Of a DNA stretch of 64,000 nt, positions 1-8,768 are shown piece by piece. The notes below the pieces were generated by a model, which did no database searches, had not been told where the DNA came from, and worked only from the letters and a program-made list of their open reading frames with translations. The DNA is from Martelella sp. HB161492. Its GTDB lineage: Bacteria > Pseudomonadota > Alphaproteobacteria > Rhizobiales > Rhizobiaceae. Location: positions 62,001 through 126,000 of the forward strand of contig NZ_JAATVV010000003.1 of the NCBI RefSeq assembly GCF_013184775.1, read 5' to 3'. The position numbers and the translations under genes were made by a program. Position 1 is the first letter of the stretch. The number at the start of each line of letters is the position of its first letter.

Positions 1-1130
1 CTTCTCCTACCGGCTATACCGATCCCGTCGTGCGTTTCGTCTCGGGTGAACTCGAAAAACTCGGACTGTCGGTTGAACTGACACGGCGCGGCGCCATCCG
101 CGCCGTCAGGCGCGGCGTCGAGCCGCGGGGTGCCCGCGCCATCGTCTCCCATGTCGATACGCTGGGTGCTCAGGTCAAATATCTGAAGGACAATGGCCGG
201 CTTTCGCTGGTGCCGATCGGCACATGGTCGGCGCGGTTTGCCGAGGGCGCGCGGGCGACCATCTTTACCGAAAAAGGCAGCTATCGCGGCACGATCCTGC
301 CGCTCAAGGCTTCGGGACATACCTATAATGACGAGGTCGACACGCTGCCGATCGGCTGGGATTATGTCGAGCTCAGGGTGGATGCGCTCACCCGCGACAT
401 GGATGATTTCGACCGGCTGGGCATCGAGATCGGCGATATTGTTGCGATCGATCCGCAGCCGGAATTCCTTGATAACGGCTTCATCGTCTCCCGCCATCTC
501 GATAACAAGGCTGGCGTGGCATTGATGCTTGCCGCGCTGAAGGCGATGCAGGATGACGGTGTCGAAACGCCCGTCGATAGCCACTGGCTGTTCACCATTG
601 CCGAGGAGGTCGGCGTCGGCGCCTCTTCCATCGTTGCCGATGATGTGGCCTCGCTGGTTTCTGTCGACAACGGCACCACGGCGCCGGGCCAGAATTCCTC
701 CGAATTCGGCGTCACCATTGCCATGGCGGACCAGACCGGGCCGTTTGATTTTCATCTGACAAAGAAGCTCGTCGATCTCTGCAAGGGACATGACATCCGC
801 TACCAGAAGGATGTGTTTCGCTATTACCGCTCGGACAGCGCCAGTGCGGTGGAAGCCGGCGCGGATGTGCGCACAGCACTGATCACCTTCGGCGTTGATG
901 CGTCCCACGGCTATGAGCGCATTCACATGCATGCGCTGCGCTCTCTGGCAGAGCTGATCACCGTCTATCTGACCTCCGAGGTCGAGATCAAACGCGATTT
1001 CCTCAACAAGGGCCCCGTCACCGGCTTTACCCGCCAGCCGATCGGTGCGGCCAACCAGGATCTGTCCCGCGATGTCGAGGATGAGCGTCTTGATGCGCCG
1101 GATGCACCGCATCACGCAGGCCATGCCTGA
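1..1130 (+). CDS. M42 family peptidase of the NAGGN osmoprotectant system (5' truncated by window)
   Basis: Partial gene: the frame is open to base 3, and the residues before the first possible start (GTG at 30) read SPTGYTDPV, which is normal internal sequence for this family, so the true start lies upstream. M42 enzymes are dinuclear-metal aminopeptidases. Visible metal and catalytic elements are SHVDTLGAQV (about residue 40 from base 30), LDNKAGVALML with the metal Asp, EEVGVGAS with the catalytic Glu, and SHGYERIHMHAL near the C-terminus. The long LPIGWDYVELRVDA region and the overall pattern resemble the clade that travels with N-acetylglutaminylglutamine amide synthesis genes, whose other members would lie left of the window. 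Assignment to that clade is by recognition only; plain M42 peptidase is certain. Confidence 0.85.
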   Translation, partial: SPTGYTDPVVRFVSGELEKLGLSVELTRRGAIRAVRRGVEPRGARAIVSHVDTLGAQVKYLKDNGRLSLVPIGTWSARFAEGARATIFTEKGSYRGTILPLKASGHTYNDEVDTLPIGWDYVELRVDALTRDMDDFDRLGIEIGDIVAIDPQPEFLDNGFIVSRHLDNKAGVALMLAALKAMQDDGVETPVDSHWLFTIAEEVGVGASSIVADDVASLVSVDNGTTAPGQNSSEFGVTIAMADQTGPFDFHLTKKLVDLCKGHDIRYQKDVFRYYRSDSASAVEAGADVRTALITFGVDASHGYERIHMHALRSLAELITVYLTSEVEIKRDFLNKGPVTGFTRQPIGAANQDLSRDVEDERLDAPDAPHHAGHA

Positions 1131-1139
1131 CGTCAGAAC

Positions 1140-1379
1140 GCGCCGCAAGCCGGCGCGCAGACGGCAGACAAAGCCATTCAGATTGCATGTTTGAGGTGGA
1201 ATGCCCCCTCCGTCGTCATCCCCGTGCTTGTCACGGGGATCCAGATTGATAAGGCTTTGAATAAGCTGAGTCTTTCGCCGCGTGGACGCGCGTCGGCTGG
1301 ATGCCTGTGACAAGCACAGGCATGACGTCAACGAGATGTGGCGAACTTTGTCTGTCGTCTGCGCGCCGGATTGCGGCGC
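1140..1379 (+). repeat. Interspersed repeat, copy 1, with 34-bp terminal inverted repeats
   Basis: Bases 1140-1173 and 1346-1379 are inverted copies of each other, 32 of 34 bases matching; each contains a GC hairpin (gcgccg / cggcgc). Between them lies sequence shared with 24927-25123 (inverted) and 60401-60602: CATTCAG, a TTTGAGG motif, CCCCCTCCGTCGTCATC, then an arm pair around cgtcatccccgtg/cacggggatc and a second arm pair around ctggatgcctgtg/cacaggcatgac. The element fills the gap between the M42 peptidase and the acetamidase. Confidence 0.8.
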
Positions 1380-1384
1380 TTTGC

Positions 1385-2329
1385 CTATTCGAAGACGATC
1401 TGCGGGAAATAGAAGGACACGACCCAGTTCGGCGCATCGACGATCTCGGAAATATGCAGGTCGCCGCAGACCGATGCGAGCATATAGGCGTCCTCCGGGC
1501 TCATGCCGTGCTCGGCTGCCAGGTGATCGATCATCGCCGAGACTGCATCGCGCGCGGCCTGCATCAGATCCGGGCCGATGCCCGTCGTCACCGCATAGCC
1601 CTTGCCGTCAAGATGGCGGGAGACCGGACCGGGGGTGACGAAATAGGGTGTCCGGGGGGCTGCGTTCTTGATGAGTTCGACCGTGATCGAAACATCCATG
1701 GCGCTTTCAATCGCCGTTCCGCAGACCTCGCCATCGCCCTGGGCGGCATGGGTGTCGCCAAGCGAAAGCAGTGCGCCGTCCACCTCGACCGGCAGGTAGA
1801 GCGTCGTTCCGGCAGCGATATCCTTGATGTCGAGATTGCCGCCGACGCGCCGCGGCGGGATCACCGAATGGAGGCCGGGCGCGGCCGGTGCCACCCCGAT
1901 CGTGCCGATAAAGGGGCGCAGCGGCACCCGGGCGATATCGGAGAAGACAGCCGGTGTCGCCGCATCGCGTTCATAGTTCCAAAGCTTCAGTCTTGGTGCC
2001 GCAAACTGATCGGAAAGCAGGCCGAAGCCCGGAATGATCGCCGTCCAGCCAAAGCCGGAGGGGGAGAACGCGTTGATCGTGACCTTGAGCGCATCACCCG
2101 GCGCCGCACCCTCGACAAAGACCGGGCCGGTCAGCGGATTGGCCTCGTCCGGGTTTTCGCTCAGCACATCGGCATCGGTGCTTCCGGCGTGGAAATGACC
2201 GTTGCCGGCATCGCGGCAGCAAAAGGTCATGGTTTCGCCGGACGTGACATGAAAGGCCGGGTCCAATGCGTTGTTCCAGCCGCAATGGCAGTGTTTGCTG
2301 TGGATGGTGTGGCCCTTAAGCTTCGCCAT
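1385..2329 (-). CDS. Acetamidase/formamidase family protein
   Basis: 314 aa, the usual length of the FmdA/AmdA family, which hydrolyses formamide or short amides to the acid and ammonia. Family features seen: HCHCGWNNALDPAF at residues 13-26, the GTIGVAPA segment mid-protein, and GDTHAAQGDGEVCGTAIE with the conserved His, Asp and Cys region. It is the last gene of the minus-strand transport operon, 11 nt after the GntR gene, suggesting it acts on the imported compound or its breakdown product to release ammonia. The true substrate cannot be read from sequence. Confidence 0.9.
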   Translation of the reverse strand: MAKLKGHTIHSKHCHCGWNNALDPAFHVTSGETMTFCCRDAGNGHFHAGSTDADVLSENPDEANPLTGPVFVEGAAPGDALKVTINAFSPSGFGWTAIIPGFGLLSDQFAAPRLKLWNYERDAATPAVFSDIARVPLRPFIGTIGVAPAAPGLHSVIPPRRVGGNLDIKDIAAGTTLYLPVEVDGALLSLGDTHAAQGDGEVCGTAIESAMDVSITVELIKNAAPRTPYFVTPGPVSRHLDGKGYAVTTGIGPDLMQAARDAVSAMIDHLAAEHGMSPEDAYMLASVCGDLHISEIVDAPNWVVSFYFPQIVFE

Positions 2330-2340
2330 GGCTCTCTCCC

Positions 2341-3135
2341 TTAACCGCCTGCGCCCGTCTCGCTGTCTTCAAGCAACAGCCTTTCACGGGTCTGCATATA
2401 GCGCTCCGCCTCGATCATATGGCCGGTCATGATGTCGCGGGCTTTCAGCGGGTCGCGTTCGGCGATCGCCCGGATCAGCTCGATCTGGTACAAAATGCCG
2501 GTTTCCCGTAGGCCCGGATTGGGTTTTTGATAGATGGCCCGGCATTGCGGCAGGTCGCGCAACAGGTTCAAAAGCAGGGCGCAGGTAAAGCCGAGCACCG
2601 GATTGGAGGCATTGCGGGCCAGCTCGGCATGGAAATCGAGTTCGGCGAGACGCTGAAGATATTCCTCCTCGCCGCTTTCGGGCCGCTTCTCATAGATCCG
2701 GATCGTTTCCTTCAGCGTCACAAGGGCCTCATCCGGCAGATGCGTGGCAGCATCAGCGGCAAGTTCGGGTTCCAGCTGCTTGCGCAGGGCGTAGATGTCG
2801 GTGATGGTCGGCGGACGCTGCAAGAACAGGTTGGTTGCGGTCTGGATCGCATCCGATGGCGTCATGGCGCGCACGAAAATGCCACCGCCAGGGCCGGTCT
2901 TGGAAGCGATCAGTCCCTGGAATTCAAGGATCTTCAGCGCCTCGCGCAACGTGCCGCGCGATACTTTCAGCGCGTCCGGCGCCAGCCATTCGGCCGGCAT
3001 GCGGTCACCGGGTTTCAGCCCGGCATCAAGCAGGCGTTCACGCAGGAGGTCGGCCGTCATGTCCGGTCGCTTGCGCTTTTTCTCCGCAAGCGGTGTGGCG
3101 AAACTCTGCCGTCGCTCTGGTGTCGGCTTGCTCAT
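2341..3135 (-). CDS. GntR-family transcriptional regulator with FCD domain
   Basis: 264 aa from ATG 3133-3135, preceded by GGAAAGGA; this start overlaps the stop of the upstream ATPase gene as ATGA, so it is preferred over an in-frame ATG at 3165. The N-terminal winged helix (about residues 28-90, with SRGTLREALKILE as recognition helix) is followed by an all-helical FCD effector domain (DIYALRKQLEPELAADAA onward) that binds small organic acids or related ligands in FadR-type regulators. Its place inside the operon suggests local, possibly autogenous, control of the transport genes. A short extra arm rich in Lys/Arg precedes the helix-turn-helix. Confidence 0.9.
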   Translation of the reverse strand: MSKPTPERRQSFATPLAEKKRKRPDMTADLLRERLLDAGLKPGDRMPAEWLAPDALKVSRGTLREALKILEFQGLIASKTGPGGGIFVRAMTPSDAIQTATNLFLQRPPTITDIYALRKQLEPELAADAATHLPDEALVTLKETIRIYEKRPESGEEEYLQRLAELDFHAELARNASNPVLGFTCALLLNLLRDLPQCRAIYQKPNPGLRETGILYQIELIRAIAERDPLKARDIMTGHMIEAERYMQTRERLLLEDSETGAGG

Positions 3136-4124
3136 GAAGTCCTTTCCATCAAGGGATGGTGACATGCGGTCTGATGCGCGGTGTCTCGCCCGTGCTTGGC
3201 CTCGACCGGTGGCACGGTCGTTGCGCAGATCTCAGCTGCCTCAGAGCAGCGTGCGGCAAAGGCACAGCCCCTCGGCGGATTGTACGGGTCCGGCAGTTCC
3301 GCATCACGATCGCCGCCGGAGACAGCGGTTTTGCCCGGAGCCGGCGCCGAATTCAAGAGCAGACGTGTATAGGGGTGCAAGGTCCGGCTGAAGACCGCAT
3401 CACGCCCGCCAAGCTCGACGATCCGGCCGAAATACATCACCGCCACCCGGTCGGAGATCGTCTCCACCACCGAAAGATCATGGCTGATGAAGATATAGGT
3501 CAGGCCGAAGCGGGCTTTCAGATCATCGAGAATGTTGAGCACCTGCGCCTGCACGGAAACATCAAGCGCTGAAACAGGCTCATCCAGCACGATGACCTCC
3601 GGATTGGCGGCAAGTGCGCGGGCGATGCCGATGCGCTGGGCCTGCCCGCCGGAGAATTCATGCGGGTAGCGGTCGAGGAATTCGGGCGCCAGATTGACGG
3701 CGTCCATCAGCGTTTCCAGCCGCTTTGCGCGCTCCGCCCTGGACAGGCCGAGCAGGTGGATCAGCGGGGCCTCAAGGACGTCGCGGATCTTTTTTCGCGG
3801 ATTGAGCGAGGATACCGGGTCCTGAAACACATATTGCACCCGGCGGGCCAGCGCTTTCGGGTTTTTCCGCGCCTCTTCTGCCAGATCCAGGCCCTGGAAG
3901 GTGATGCTGCCGCCCGTCGGGCGATCAAGGCCGGTCAGCATGCGGGCAAGGGTGGATTTGCCGCAGCCTGATTCCCCGACAATGCCGAGCGTTTCGCCTT
4001 TTCTGACGTCGATGGTGACATCCTGCACGGCGTGGACAGCAGGCAATTGCCGGCCGAACAGGGTTTTCCCGCCGCCGAAGACGCGTTCGGCCCGCTCGAT
4101 TGAAATCAGCATCTCGTCAGTCAT
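3132..4124 (-). CDS. Oligopeptide/dipeptide ABC transporter ATP-binding protein (DppF type)
   Basis: 330 aa cytoplasmic ATPase of the peptide/opine/nickel importer family. Walker A GESGCGKST (about residues 53-61), Q-loop YVFQDP, signature SGGQAQRIGIARAL, Walker B VIVLDEP and the H-loop FISHDLSV are all present. The C-terminal oligo_HPY extension with CAFAARCSEAAEIC supplies the conserved cysteines seen in this subfamily. The start overlaps the end of the fused permease/ATPase gene by 8 nt, and the stop overlaps the regulator start, so the three genes are translationally linked. It is expected to pair with the ATPase half of the upstream fusion. Confidence 0.95.
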   Translation of the reverse strand: MTDEMLISIERAERVFGGGKTLFGRQLPAVHAVQDVTIDVRKGETLGIVGESGCGKSTLARMLTGLDRPTGGSITFQGLDLAEEARKNPKALARRVQYVFQDPVSSLNPRKKIRDVLEAPLIHLLGLSRAERAKRLETLMDAVNLAPEFLDRYPHEFSGGQAQRIGIARALAANPEVIVLDEPVSALDVSVQAQVLNILDDLKARFGLTYIFISHDLSVVETISDRVAVMYFGRIVELGGRDAVFSRTLHPYTRLLLNSAPAPGKTAVSGGDRDAELPDPYNPPRGCAFAARCSEAAEICATTVPPVEAKHGRDTAHQTACHHPLMERTS

Positions 4125-6057
4125 TGGCGTTCTCCCGGTTTAGGGGATGAAGACAGCGCACGCCGCGCTCGGCGCCGAGCGCCTCAAGCGCAATATCGCC
4201 CTTCAGGCAATCCGCCTCAGCGAAGGGACAGCGCTCGGCAAAGGCGCAGCCGTCGGGAAGCGCATTGACGACCGGCGGGCGCCCTTCAATGGCGTCGAGC
4301 CGGCGCTCCGGCTCGCCCAGAACCGGCACGCATTCGATCAGCTTGGCGGTATAGGGGTGGGCAGGCTTTGCAAGCAGTTCCGCCGTTGTCCCGGTTTCGA
4401 CAATCCGTCCGGCATACATGACGGCGACCCGGTCACAGATGGCGGAGACCACGCCGAAATCATGGGTAATGAACAGGATCGCGGTCTGACGCTCGCGCCG
4501 CAGCCTATCGAGCAGTTCGAGGATCTGTGCCTGCACGGTCACGTCAAGCGCCGTTGTCGGTTCATCGGCGATGATCACCCTTGCATCATTGGCAAGCGCC
4601 ATGGCGATGGCAACGCGCTGGCGCATGCCGCCGGAGAGCTCATGGGGAAAAGCTTTCAGGCGCTCGGCCGGATTGGGGATGCGCACCTGTTCGAGAAGGC
4701 GCATCGCCTTGTCCCGTGCTTTCACCCTTGAAAGCGGTGCATGGGCCCGGATCGCCTCGATCAGCTGGTCACCAACGGGAAACAGCGGATGCAAAGTGGA
4801 GAGCGGGTCCTGAAACACATGGCTGACCGCCGCGCCGCGCAGCTGGCGGATCCGCTCGTTGGACACGGCAAACAGATCCTCGCCATCGAGGAAGGCTGCA
4901 CCACCGGCAATGCGGCCGGGCGGCGTTGGCACCAGTCCCATCAGCGACATGGCGGTCACCGATTTGCCGGAGCCGGATTCACCGACAAGGCCGAGACACT
5001 CGCCTTCGCGCAGATGGAGATCGACACCGCCGACGGCGTGATAGACATCGCCACCGACATGAAACTGGGTCTTCAGCCCCTGAACATCTAGCACGCTGTC
5101 TTCGCGCGGCGTCACTTCGGGGCGAGCGCCGCGCCTGACGGCGGTGCGGGCACCAGGACGGGCCAGCGCTCCGGATTTCAGCCGCGGATCGAGCACATCA
5201 CGAATGCCATCGCCGAGCAGGTTGATGCTCATCACCAGTACGAAAATCATGATGCCGGGTACCATCGAGACATGGGCATTGGTGAACAGCACCTTGCGGC
5301 CATCGCCCAGCATCGAACCGAGATCAGCCTGAGGCGGCTGGGCGCCGAGGCCGAGGAAGGACAGCCCCGCCGTCTCGAGGATCATCCAGCCGATCGTGGT
5401 CGACATGGTGATGACGATCACCGGCATCACATTGGGCAGCACTTCGCCGAACAGGATGGCCGTATGCGATTTGCCGGACAGTCTGGCCGCCTCGACGAAT
5501 TCACGGCGGGACAGCCCCAGCGTCATGCCGCGGATGTTGCGGGCGAAAAACGGGATATTGACGACGGCGATCGCATAAAGCGCATTCAGCAGGCCGGGGC
5601 CAAGCACGGCGACGATCGCCAGTGCCAGCAGGATATAGGGAAAGGCCATGACCATATCGATGCCGCGCATCAGGATATTGTCGGTGCGGCCGCCGGCATA
5701 GCCTGCGACAAGGCCGATCAGTGAGCCGAAAAAGGCGGCAATCAGTGTCGCCGAGATGCCAACCGCAAGGCTGACCCGGGTACCCCAGACAAGGCGCGAA
5801 AGCAGATCACGGCCCAGCGCATCGGTGCCAAGCAGGTGGCCCTCGGTGAAGACGGGCGCAAGCCTCATTGCCGGATCGGTGATATTGGGTGGGGCAAGCG
5901 GCAGGATCGGTGCCGCCAGTGCCGCAAGCGCGATCACGACGAAAATCACCAGGCCTGCCGTTGCCAGCGTGTTGTTCAGCAGCAGCGCCAGGGTGCTCGG
6001 GCGCCCCTTTTTTGCAGCCGGCTTGTCGACGGTTGTGGTGGAAACTGTATCACTCAT
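4117..6057 (-). CDS. Fused peptide ABC transporter permease/ATP-binding protein (DppC-DppD fusion)
   Basis: 646 aa. Residues about 1-290 are a DppC-type permease (N-terminal TM helix, then a BPD_transp_1 domain with the EAA-like loop EAARLSGKSHTAILF). A short Arg/Ala/Pro linker (about 295-320) leads to a full DppD-type ATPase with Walker A GESGSGKSV, Q-loop HVFQDP, signature LSGGMRQRVAIAMAL, Walker B VIIADEPTTALD and the C-terminal oligo_HPY extension. No stop or frameshift lies at the junction, so the fusion is genuine in this sequence. Such fusions are known in this family but uncommon. The start codon overlaps the DppB-type stop (ATGA at 6057). Confidence 0.93.
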   Translation of the reverse strand: MSDTVSTTTVDKPAAKKGRPSTLALLLNNTLATAGLVIFVVIALAALAAPILPLAPPNITDPAMRLAPVFTEGHLLGTDALGRDLLSRLVWGTRVSLAVGISATLIAAFFGSLIGLVAGYAGGRTDNILMRGIDMVMAFPYILLALAIVAVLGPGLLNALYAIAVVNIPFFARNIRGMTLGLSRREFVEAARLSGKSHTAILFGEVLPNVMPVIVITMSTTIGWMILETAGLSFLGLGAQPPQADLGSMLGDGRKVLFTNAHVSMVPGIMIFVLVMSINLLGDGIRDVLDPRLKSGALARPGARTAVRRGARPEVTPREDSVLDVQGLKTQFHVGGDVYHAVGGVDLHLREGECLGLVGESGSGKSVTAMSLMGLVPTPPGRIAGGAAFLDGEDLFAVSNERIRQLRGAAVSHVFQDPLSTLHPLFPVGDQLIEAIRAHAPLSRVKARDKAMRLLEQVRIPNPAERLKAFPHELSGGMRQRVAIAMALANDARVIIADEPTTALDVTVQAQILELLDRLRRERQTAILFITHDFGVVSAICDRVAVMYAGRIVETGTTAELLAKPAHPYTAKLIECVPVLGEPERRLDAIEGRPPVVNALPDGCAFAERCPFAEADCLKGDIALEALGAERGVRCLHPLNRENAND

Positions 6058-7001
6058 CAGCGCAGCCTCGGGTCAAGCATGGTCTGGATGACATCGGCGA
6101 GAAGGTTCACCAGCACATAGGCTGCGGCGACAACCAGCACGCCGCCCTGCACTAAAAGCAGGTCGCGCGTGGAAATGGCGGTCACCAGCATCGAGCCGAT
6201 GCCCGGCCACTGGAACACGGTTTCGATATAGACGGCGCCGCCGAGCACGAAGCCGGCCTGAATGCCGAGAACGGGAATGACGGAGACGAGGGCGGCCTTG
6301 AAGGCATGAACCATGATCACCCGCCGCTCCTTCAGCCCCTTGGCACGGGCGGTGCGGATATAGTCCTGCCTCAGCACTTCCAGCATGGCGGTGCGTGTCA
6401 GTCGCGCGATCACGCCGGTTGCCACGACGGCAAGGGTGATGGCGGGCAGCGCCAGATGGTGGAGAAGGTCAAGCGGGCCGCCGCCGCCATAGATCGCCTC
6501 CATGCCGCTTGCCGGAAACCAGTGCAGCTTGACGGCAAAGCCCAGGATCAAGAGCAGGCCAAGCCAGAAGGAGGGAATGGAAATGCCGATCAGCACCAGA
6601 AAGGTGACGGCCTTGTCGGTGAAGCCATATTGGCGCACGGCTGAAATGATGCCGGCCAGAAGCCCGAAGATGGAACAGAGCACCAGCGCCGTACCGGCAA
6701 GAATCAGCGTATTGCCGAAACGTTCGGAGATGATGTCGATGACGGGCCGGTTCTGGGTATAGGAACGGCCGAAATCGCCATGCATCAGATTGCCGAGCCA
6801 GATGAAATATTGGCTCACCAGCGGCTTGTCGAGACCGAGCGCCTTGTTGATCCGCGCGACATTGTCCGGCGTCGCATAGGAGCCGAGAATGGCTGTCGCC
6901 GGGTCGCCGGGGATCATCGCCATGATGGCAAAGACAATGATGGTGAGGCCGAATAGAACGGGAATGAGCGTCAGCAGGCGCTTCAGAATATAGCGAGCCA
7001 T
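6057..7001 (-). CDS. Peptide ABC transporter permease (DppB type)
   Basis: 314 aa when started at ATG 6999-7001 (MARYILKRLLTLIPVLFG), the canonical DppB N-terminus; the longer upstream reading is not family-like. It has an N-terminal TM helix, a periplasmic segment (MIPGDPATAILG), and five further helices with an EAA-type cytoplasmic loop (LRQDYIRTARAKGLKERRV). With the DppC half of the next gene it forms the channel of a binding-protein-dependent importer. It is separated from the binding-protein gene by an intercistronic hairpin that probably lowers its expression relative to the binding protein. Confidence 0.95.
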   Translation of the reverse strand: MARYILKRLLTLIPVLFGLTIIVFAIMAMIPGDPATAILGSYATPDNVARINKALGLDKPLVSQYFIWLGNLMHGDFGRSYTQNRPVIDIISERFGNTLILAGTALVLCSIFGLLAGIISAVRQYGFTDKAVTFLVLIGISIPSFWLGLLLILGFAVKLHWFPASGMEAIYGGGGPLDLLHHLALPAITLAVVATGVIARLTRTAMLEVLRQDYIRTARAKGLKERRVIMVHAFKAALVSVIPVLGIQAGFVLGGAVYIETVFQWPGIGSMLVTAISTRDLLLVQGGVLVVAAAYVLVNLLADVIQTMLDPRLR

Positions 7002-7021
7002 GGCAGGTCCCTCTGAATGGA

Positions 7022-7052
7022 AAAGGCCCCGAAGTCGGACTCCGGGGCCTTT
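7022..7052 (-). terminator. Intercistronic hairpin terminator/attenuator between binding protein and permease
   Basis: A 10-bp perfect stem (7022-7031 with 7043-7052) and an 11-nt loop, followed on the minus strand by a run of U. It sits directly after the binding-protein gene and before the permease. Such partial terminators are usual where the periplasmic protein is needed in excess. Confidence 0.75.
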
Positions 7053-7065
7053 CGGATCTGGCGGA

Positions 7066-8625
7066 TCAGTTCGGCTTGGAAACCTTCTGCAGCTCCAGAA
7101 GGAAGGAGGGCTGCAGCTTGAAGTCTTCAACCGAAGCCTTGGTCACGGCATTCTGCTTCCAGTTCGCAACGAAGAGCCACGGTGCGTCGTCGTGAACAAT
7201 GTCCTGCATCTTGACATAGAGCGCGGCGCGCTTGTCCTGATCGGTGGCGGTGCGGGCTTCTTCCAGCAGCTTGTCGACCTCCGGGTTGGAATAGTAGCCG
7301 GAGTTGAAACCGCCCTTGTCGGGGAAGGCTTCGGTCCTGAGCGTCAGGAAGGGCAGCGTATCGGGGTCGTTGGTCATCCAGGCCATTTCGGCCATGTCTG
7401 CCTTGCCCTCCAGGCCGGGATTGACCTTGCCGAGGAAGGTGTTCCACTCATAGGTCTCGATCTTGACCGGCATGCCGACGGCTTCGAGATCAGCCTGGAT
7501 CTGGGTGGCCATGGCCTGCGGTTCCAGCATGCCAGAACCGCCCTCGGTGACGTAGAAGGTCAGTTCCTTGCCATCATAGCCGGCTTCCTTCAGCAGTTCC
7601 TTGGCCTTTTCCGGATCGTAGGGGTAGGGGTCGAGATTCTCGTCATAGGCCCAGCCGAAGGCGGGTGCGATCGGGCCGGCAGCGACGCTTGCTGTCCCCT
7701 GCAGGATATTGTCGGCGATCGCCTGCTTGTTGACCGCGTAATTGACGGCCTGGCGGATCTTCTTGTCGGCGAAAACGCCATCCTTCATGTTGAGGATCAG
7801 GAACCAGACATGCGGGCCGGACTGCTCGTAGACGGTGTAATTGGCATCGCTCGCGAATTGCTGGACACTGTCCGGCGGCACCTCGACCATCACGTCGAGC
7901 CCGCCCGACATCATCTCGGCAACGCGGGTATTGGCATCGGTGATCGGGCGGAAGACAACCGCCTGAAGCGGCGGTGCGCCATCCCAGTAATCATCATTGC
8001 GCGAAACAACGACCTTGGCGTTCGGATCCCATTCCTCAAACTTGAATGCGCCGGTGCCGGAGGGGTGGCGTCCGTAATCCTTGCCATATTGCTTCACCGC
8101 TTCCGGCGAGACGATCAGGCCGGTCGGATAAGCGAGGTTCGACAGGAAGGGCGCATAGGGTTCCGACAGGGTGAACTTGACCGTCAGATCGTCAACGACA
8201 TCGACGCTTTTGACCGATGAGAAATTGAAGGACAGCGGAAAGGGGCCGGTGTCGTGATAGGGATTGCTCTCATCCAGCATGCGGTCGAAGTTGAACTTCA
8301 CCGCCTCGGCATTGAAGGGCGATCCATCGTGGAATGTCACGCCGTCGCGCAGGTGGAAGGTGTAGACGGTTCCGTCGTCGGAAATGTCCCAGCTTGTGGC
8401 AAGCGAGGGTTCCACTTCCAGCGTGCCATCCTTGTAGCGCACCAGACCATCGTAAATATTCGTGAGGATGCGGAAATCATTGACCGCCGTATCAACTGCC
8501 GGGTCGAGCGATTTCGGCTCGGCAATCTGGCCGACAACCAGAACATTGGGCGGCGTCTGGGCCATGGCCGGCACAGCGAACATGAGTGACGCGGCGGCAA
8601 GGGCCGCAGCGATGAGGCGCTTCAT
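7066..8625 (-). CDS. ABC transporter substrate-binding protein, family 5 (peptide/nickel type)
   Basis: 519 aa with a Sec signal peptide (MKRLIAAALAAASLMFAVPAMA, cleavage near AMA-Q). The SBP_bac_5 fold is shown by LDPAVDTAVNDFRILTNIYD near the start, LATSWDISDDGTVYTFHLRD and FHDGSPFNAEAVKFNFDRM, then the TGAFKFEEWDP and VNYAVNKQAIADNIL segments. It is the first gene of the minus-strand operon and delivers the ligand to the DppB/DppC channel. Family 5 members bind peptides, opines, glutathione, sugars or metal chelates; the neighbouring amidase and amidohydrolase hint at an amide- or ureido-containing ligand. The start is supported by GGAGAA about 7 nt upstream. Confidence 0.95.
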   Translation of the reverse strand: MKRLIAAALAAASLMFAVPAMAQTPPNVLVVGQIAEPKSLDPAVDTAVNDFRILTNIYDGLVRYKDGTLEVEPSLATSWDISDDGTVYTFHLRDGVTFHDGSPFNAEAVKFNFDRMLDESNPYHDTGPFPLSFNFSSVKSVDVVDDLTVKFTLSEPYAPFLSNLAYPTGLIVSPEAVKQYGKDYGRHPSGTGAFKFEEWDPNAKVVVSRNDDYWDGAPPLQAVVFRPITDANTRVAEMMSGGLDVMVEVPPDSVQQFASDANYTVYEQSGPHVWFLILNMKDGVFADKKIRQAVNYAVNKQAIADNILQGTASVAAGPIAPAFGWAYDENLDPYPYDPEKAKELLKEAGYDGKELTFYVTEGGSGMLEPQAMATQIQADLEAVGMPVKIETYEWNTFLGKVNPGLEGKADMAEMAWMTNDPDTLPFLTLRTEAFPDKGGFNSGYYSNPEVDKLLEEARTATDQDKRAALYVKMQDIVHDDAPWLFVANWKQNAVTKASVEDFKLQPSFLLELQKVSKPN

Positions 8626-8639
8626 GTCAGTTCTCCTCT

Positions 8640-8768
8640 GTTGGATTTTTCATAATTAATCATGAAAATTTTGTCATGTTCAAGATAATTATTATAATAA
8701 ATTTATAGGAGTGTGGTTCCATATGCACAAATGCGCGCTGCAATGGACGGTCAGGGAGTGAAAACAAC
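8640..8768. promoter_or_regulatory. Divergent promoter region with CATGA-N8-TCATG palindrome
   Basis: This 130-bp AT-rich stretch, unlike the GC-rich surroundings, separates the binding-protein operon from the divergent amidohydrolase. An inverted repeat CATGA (8661-8665) and TCATG (8674-8678) spaced by 8 nt lies in its middle, next to the AT-rich ataattaat. It is a good candidate operator for the GntR regulator encoded in the operon, shared by both promoters. No promoter hexamers were assigned with confidence. Confidence 0.5.

Noticed and set aside
7001-7130. A 43-residue N-terminal extension of the DppB-type permease
   Set aside because: It would run through the intercistronic terminator and into the binding-protein gene; the internal ATG gives the canonical N-terminus.
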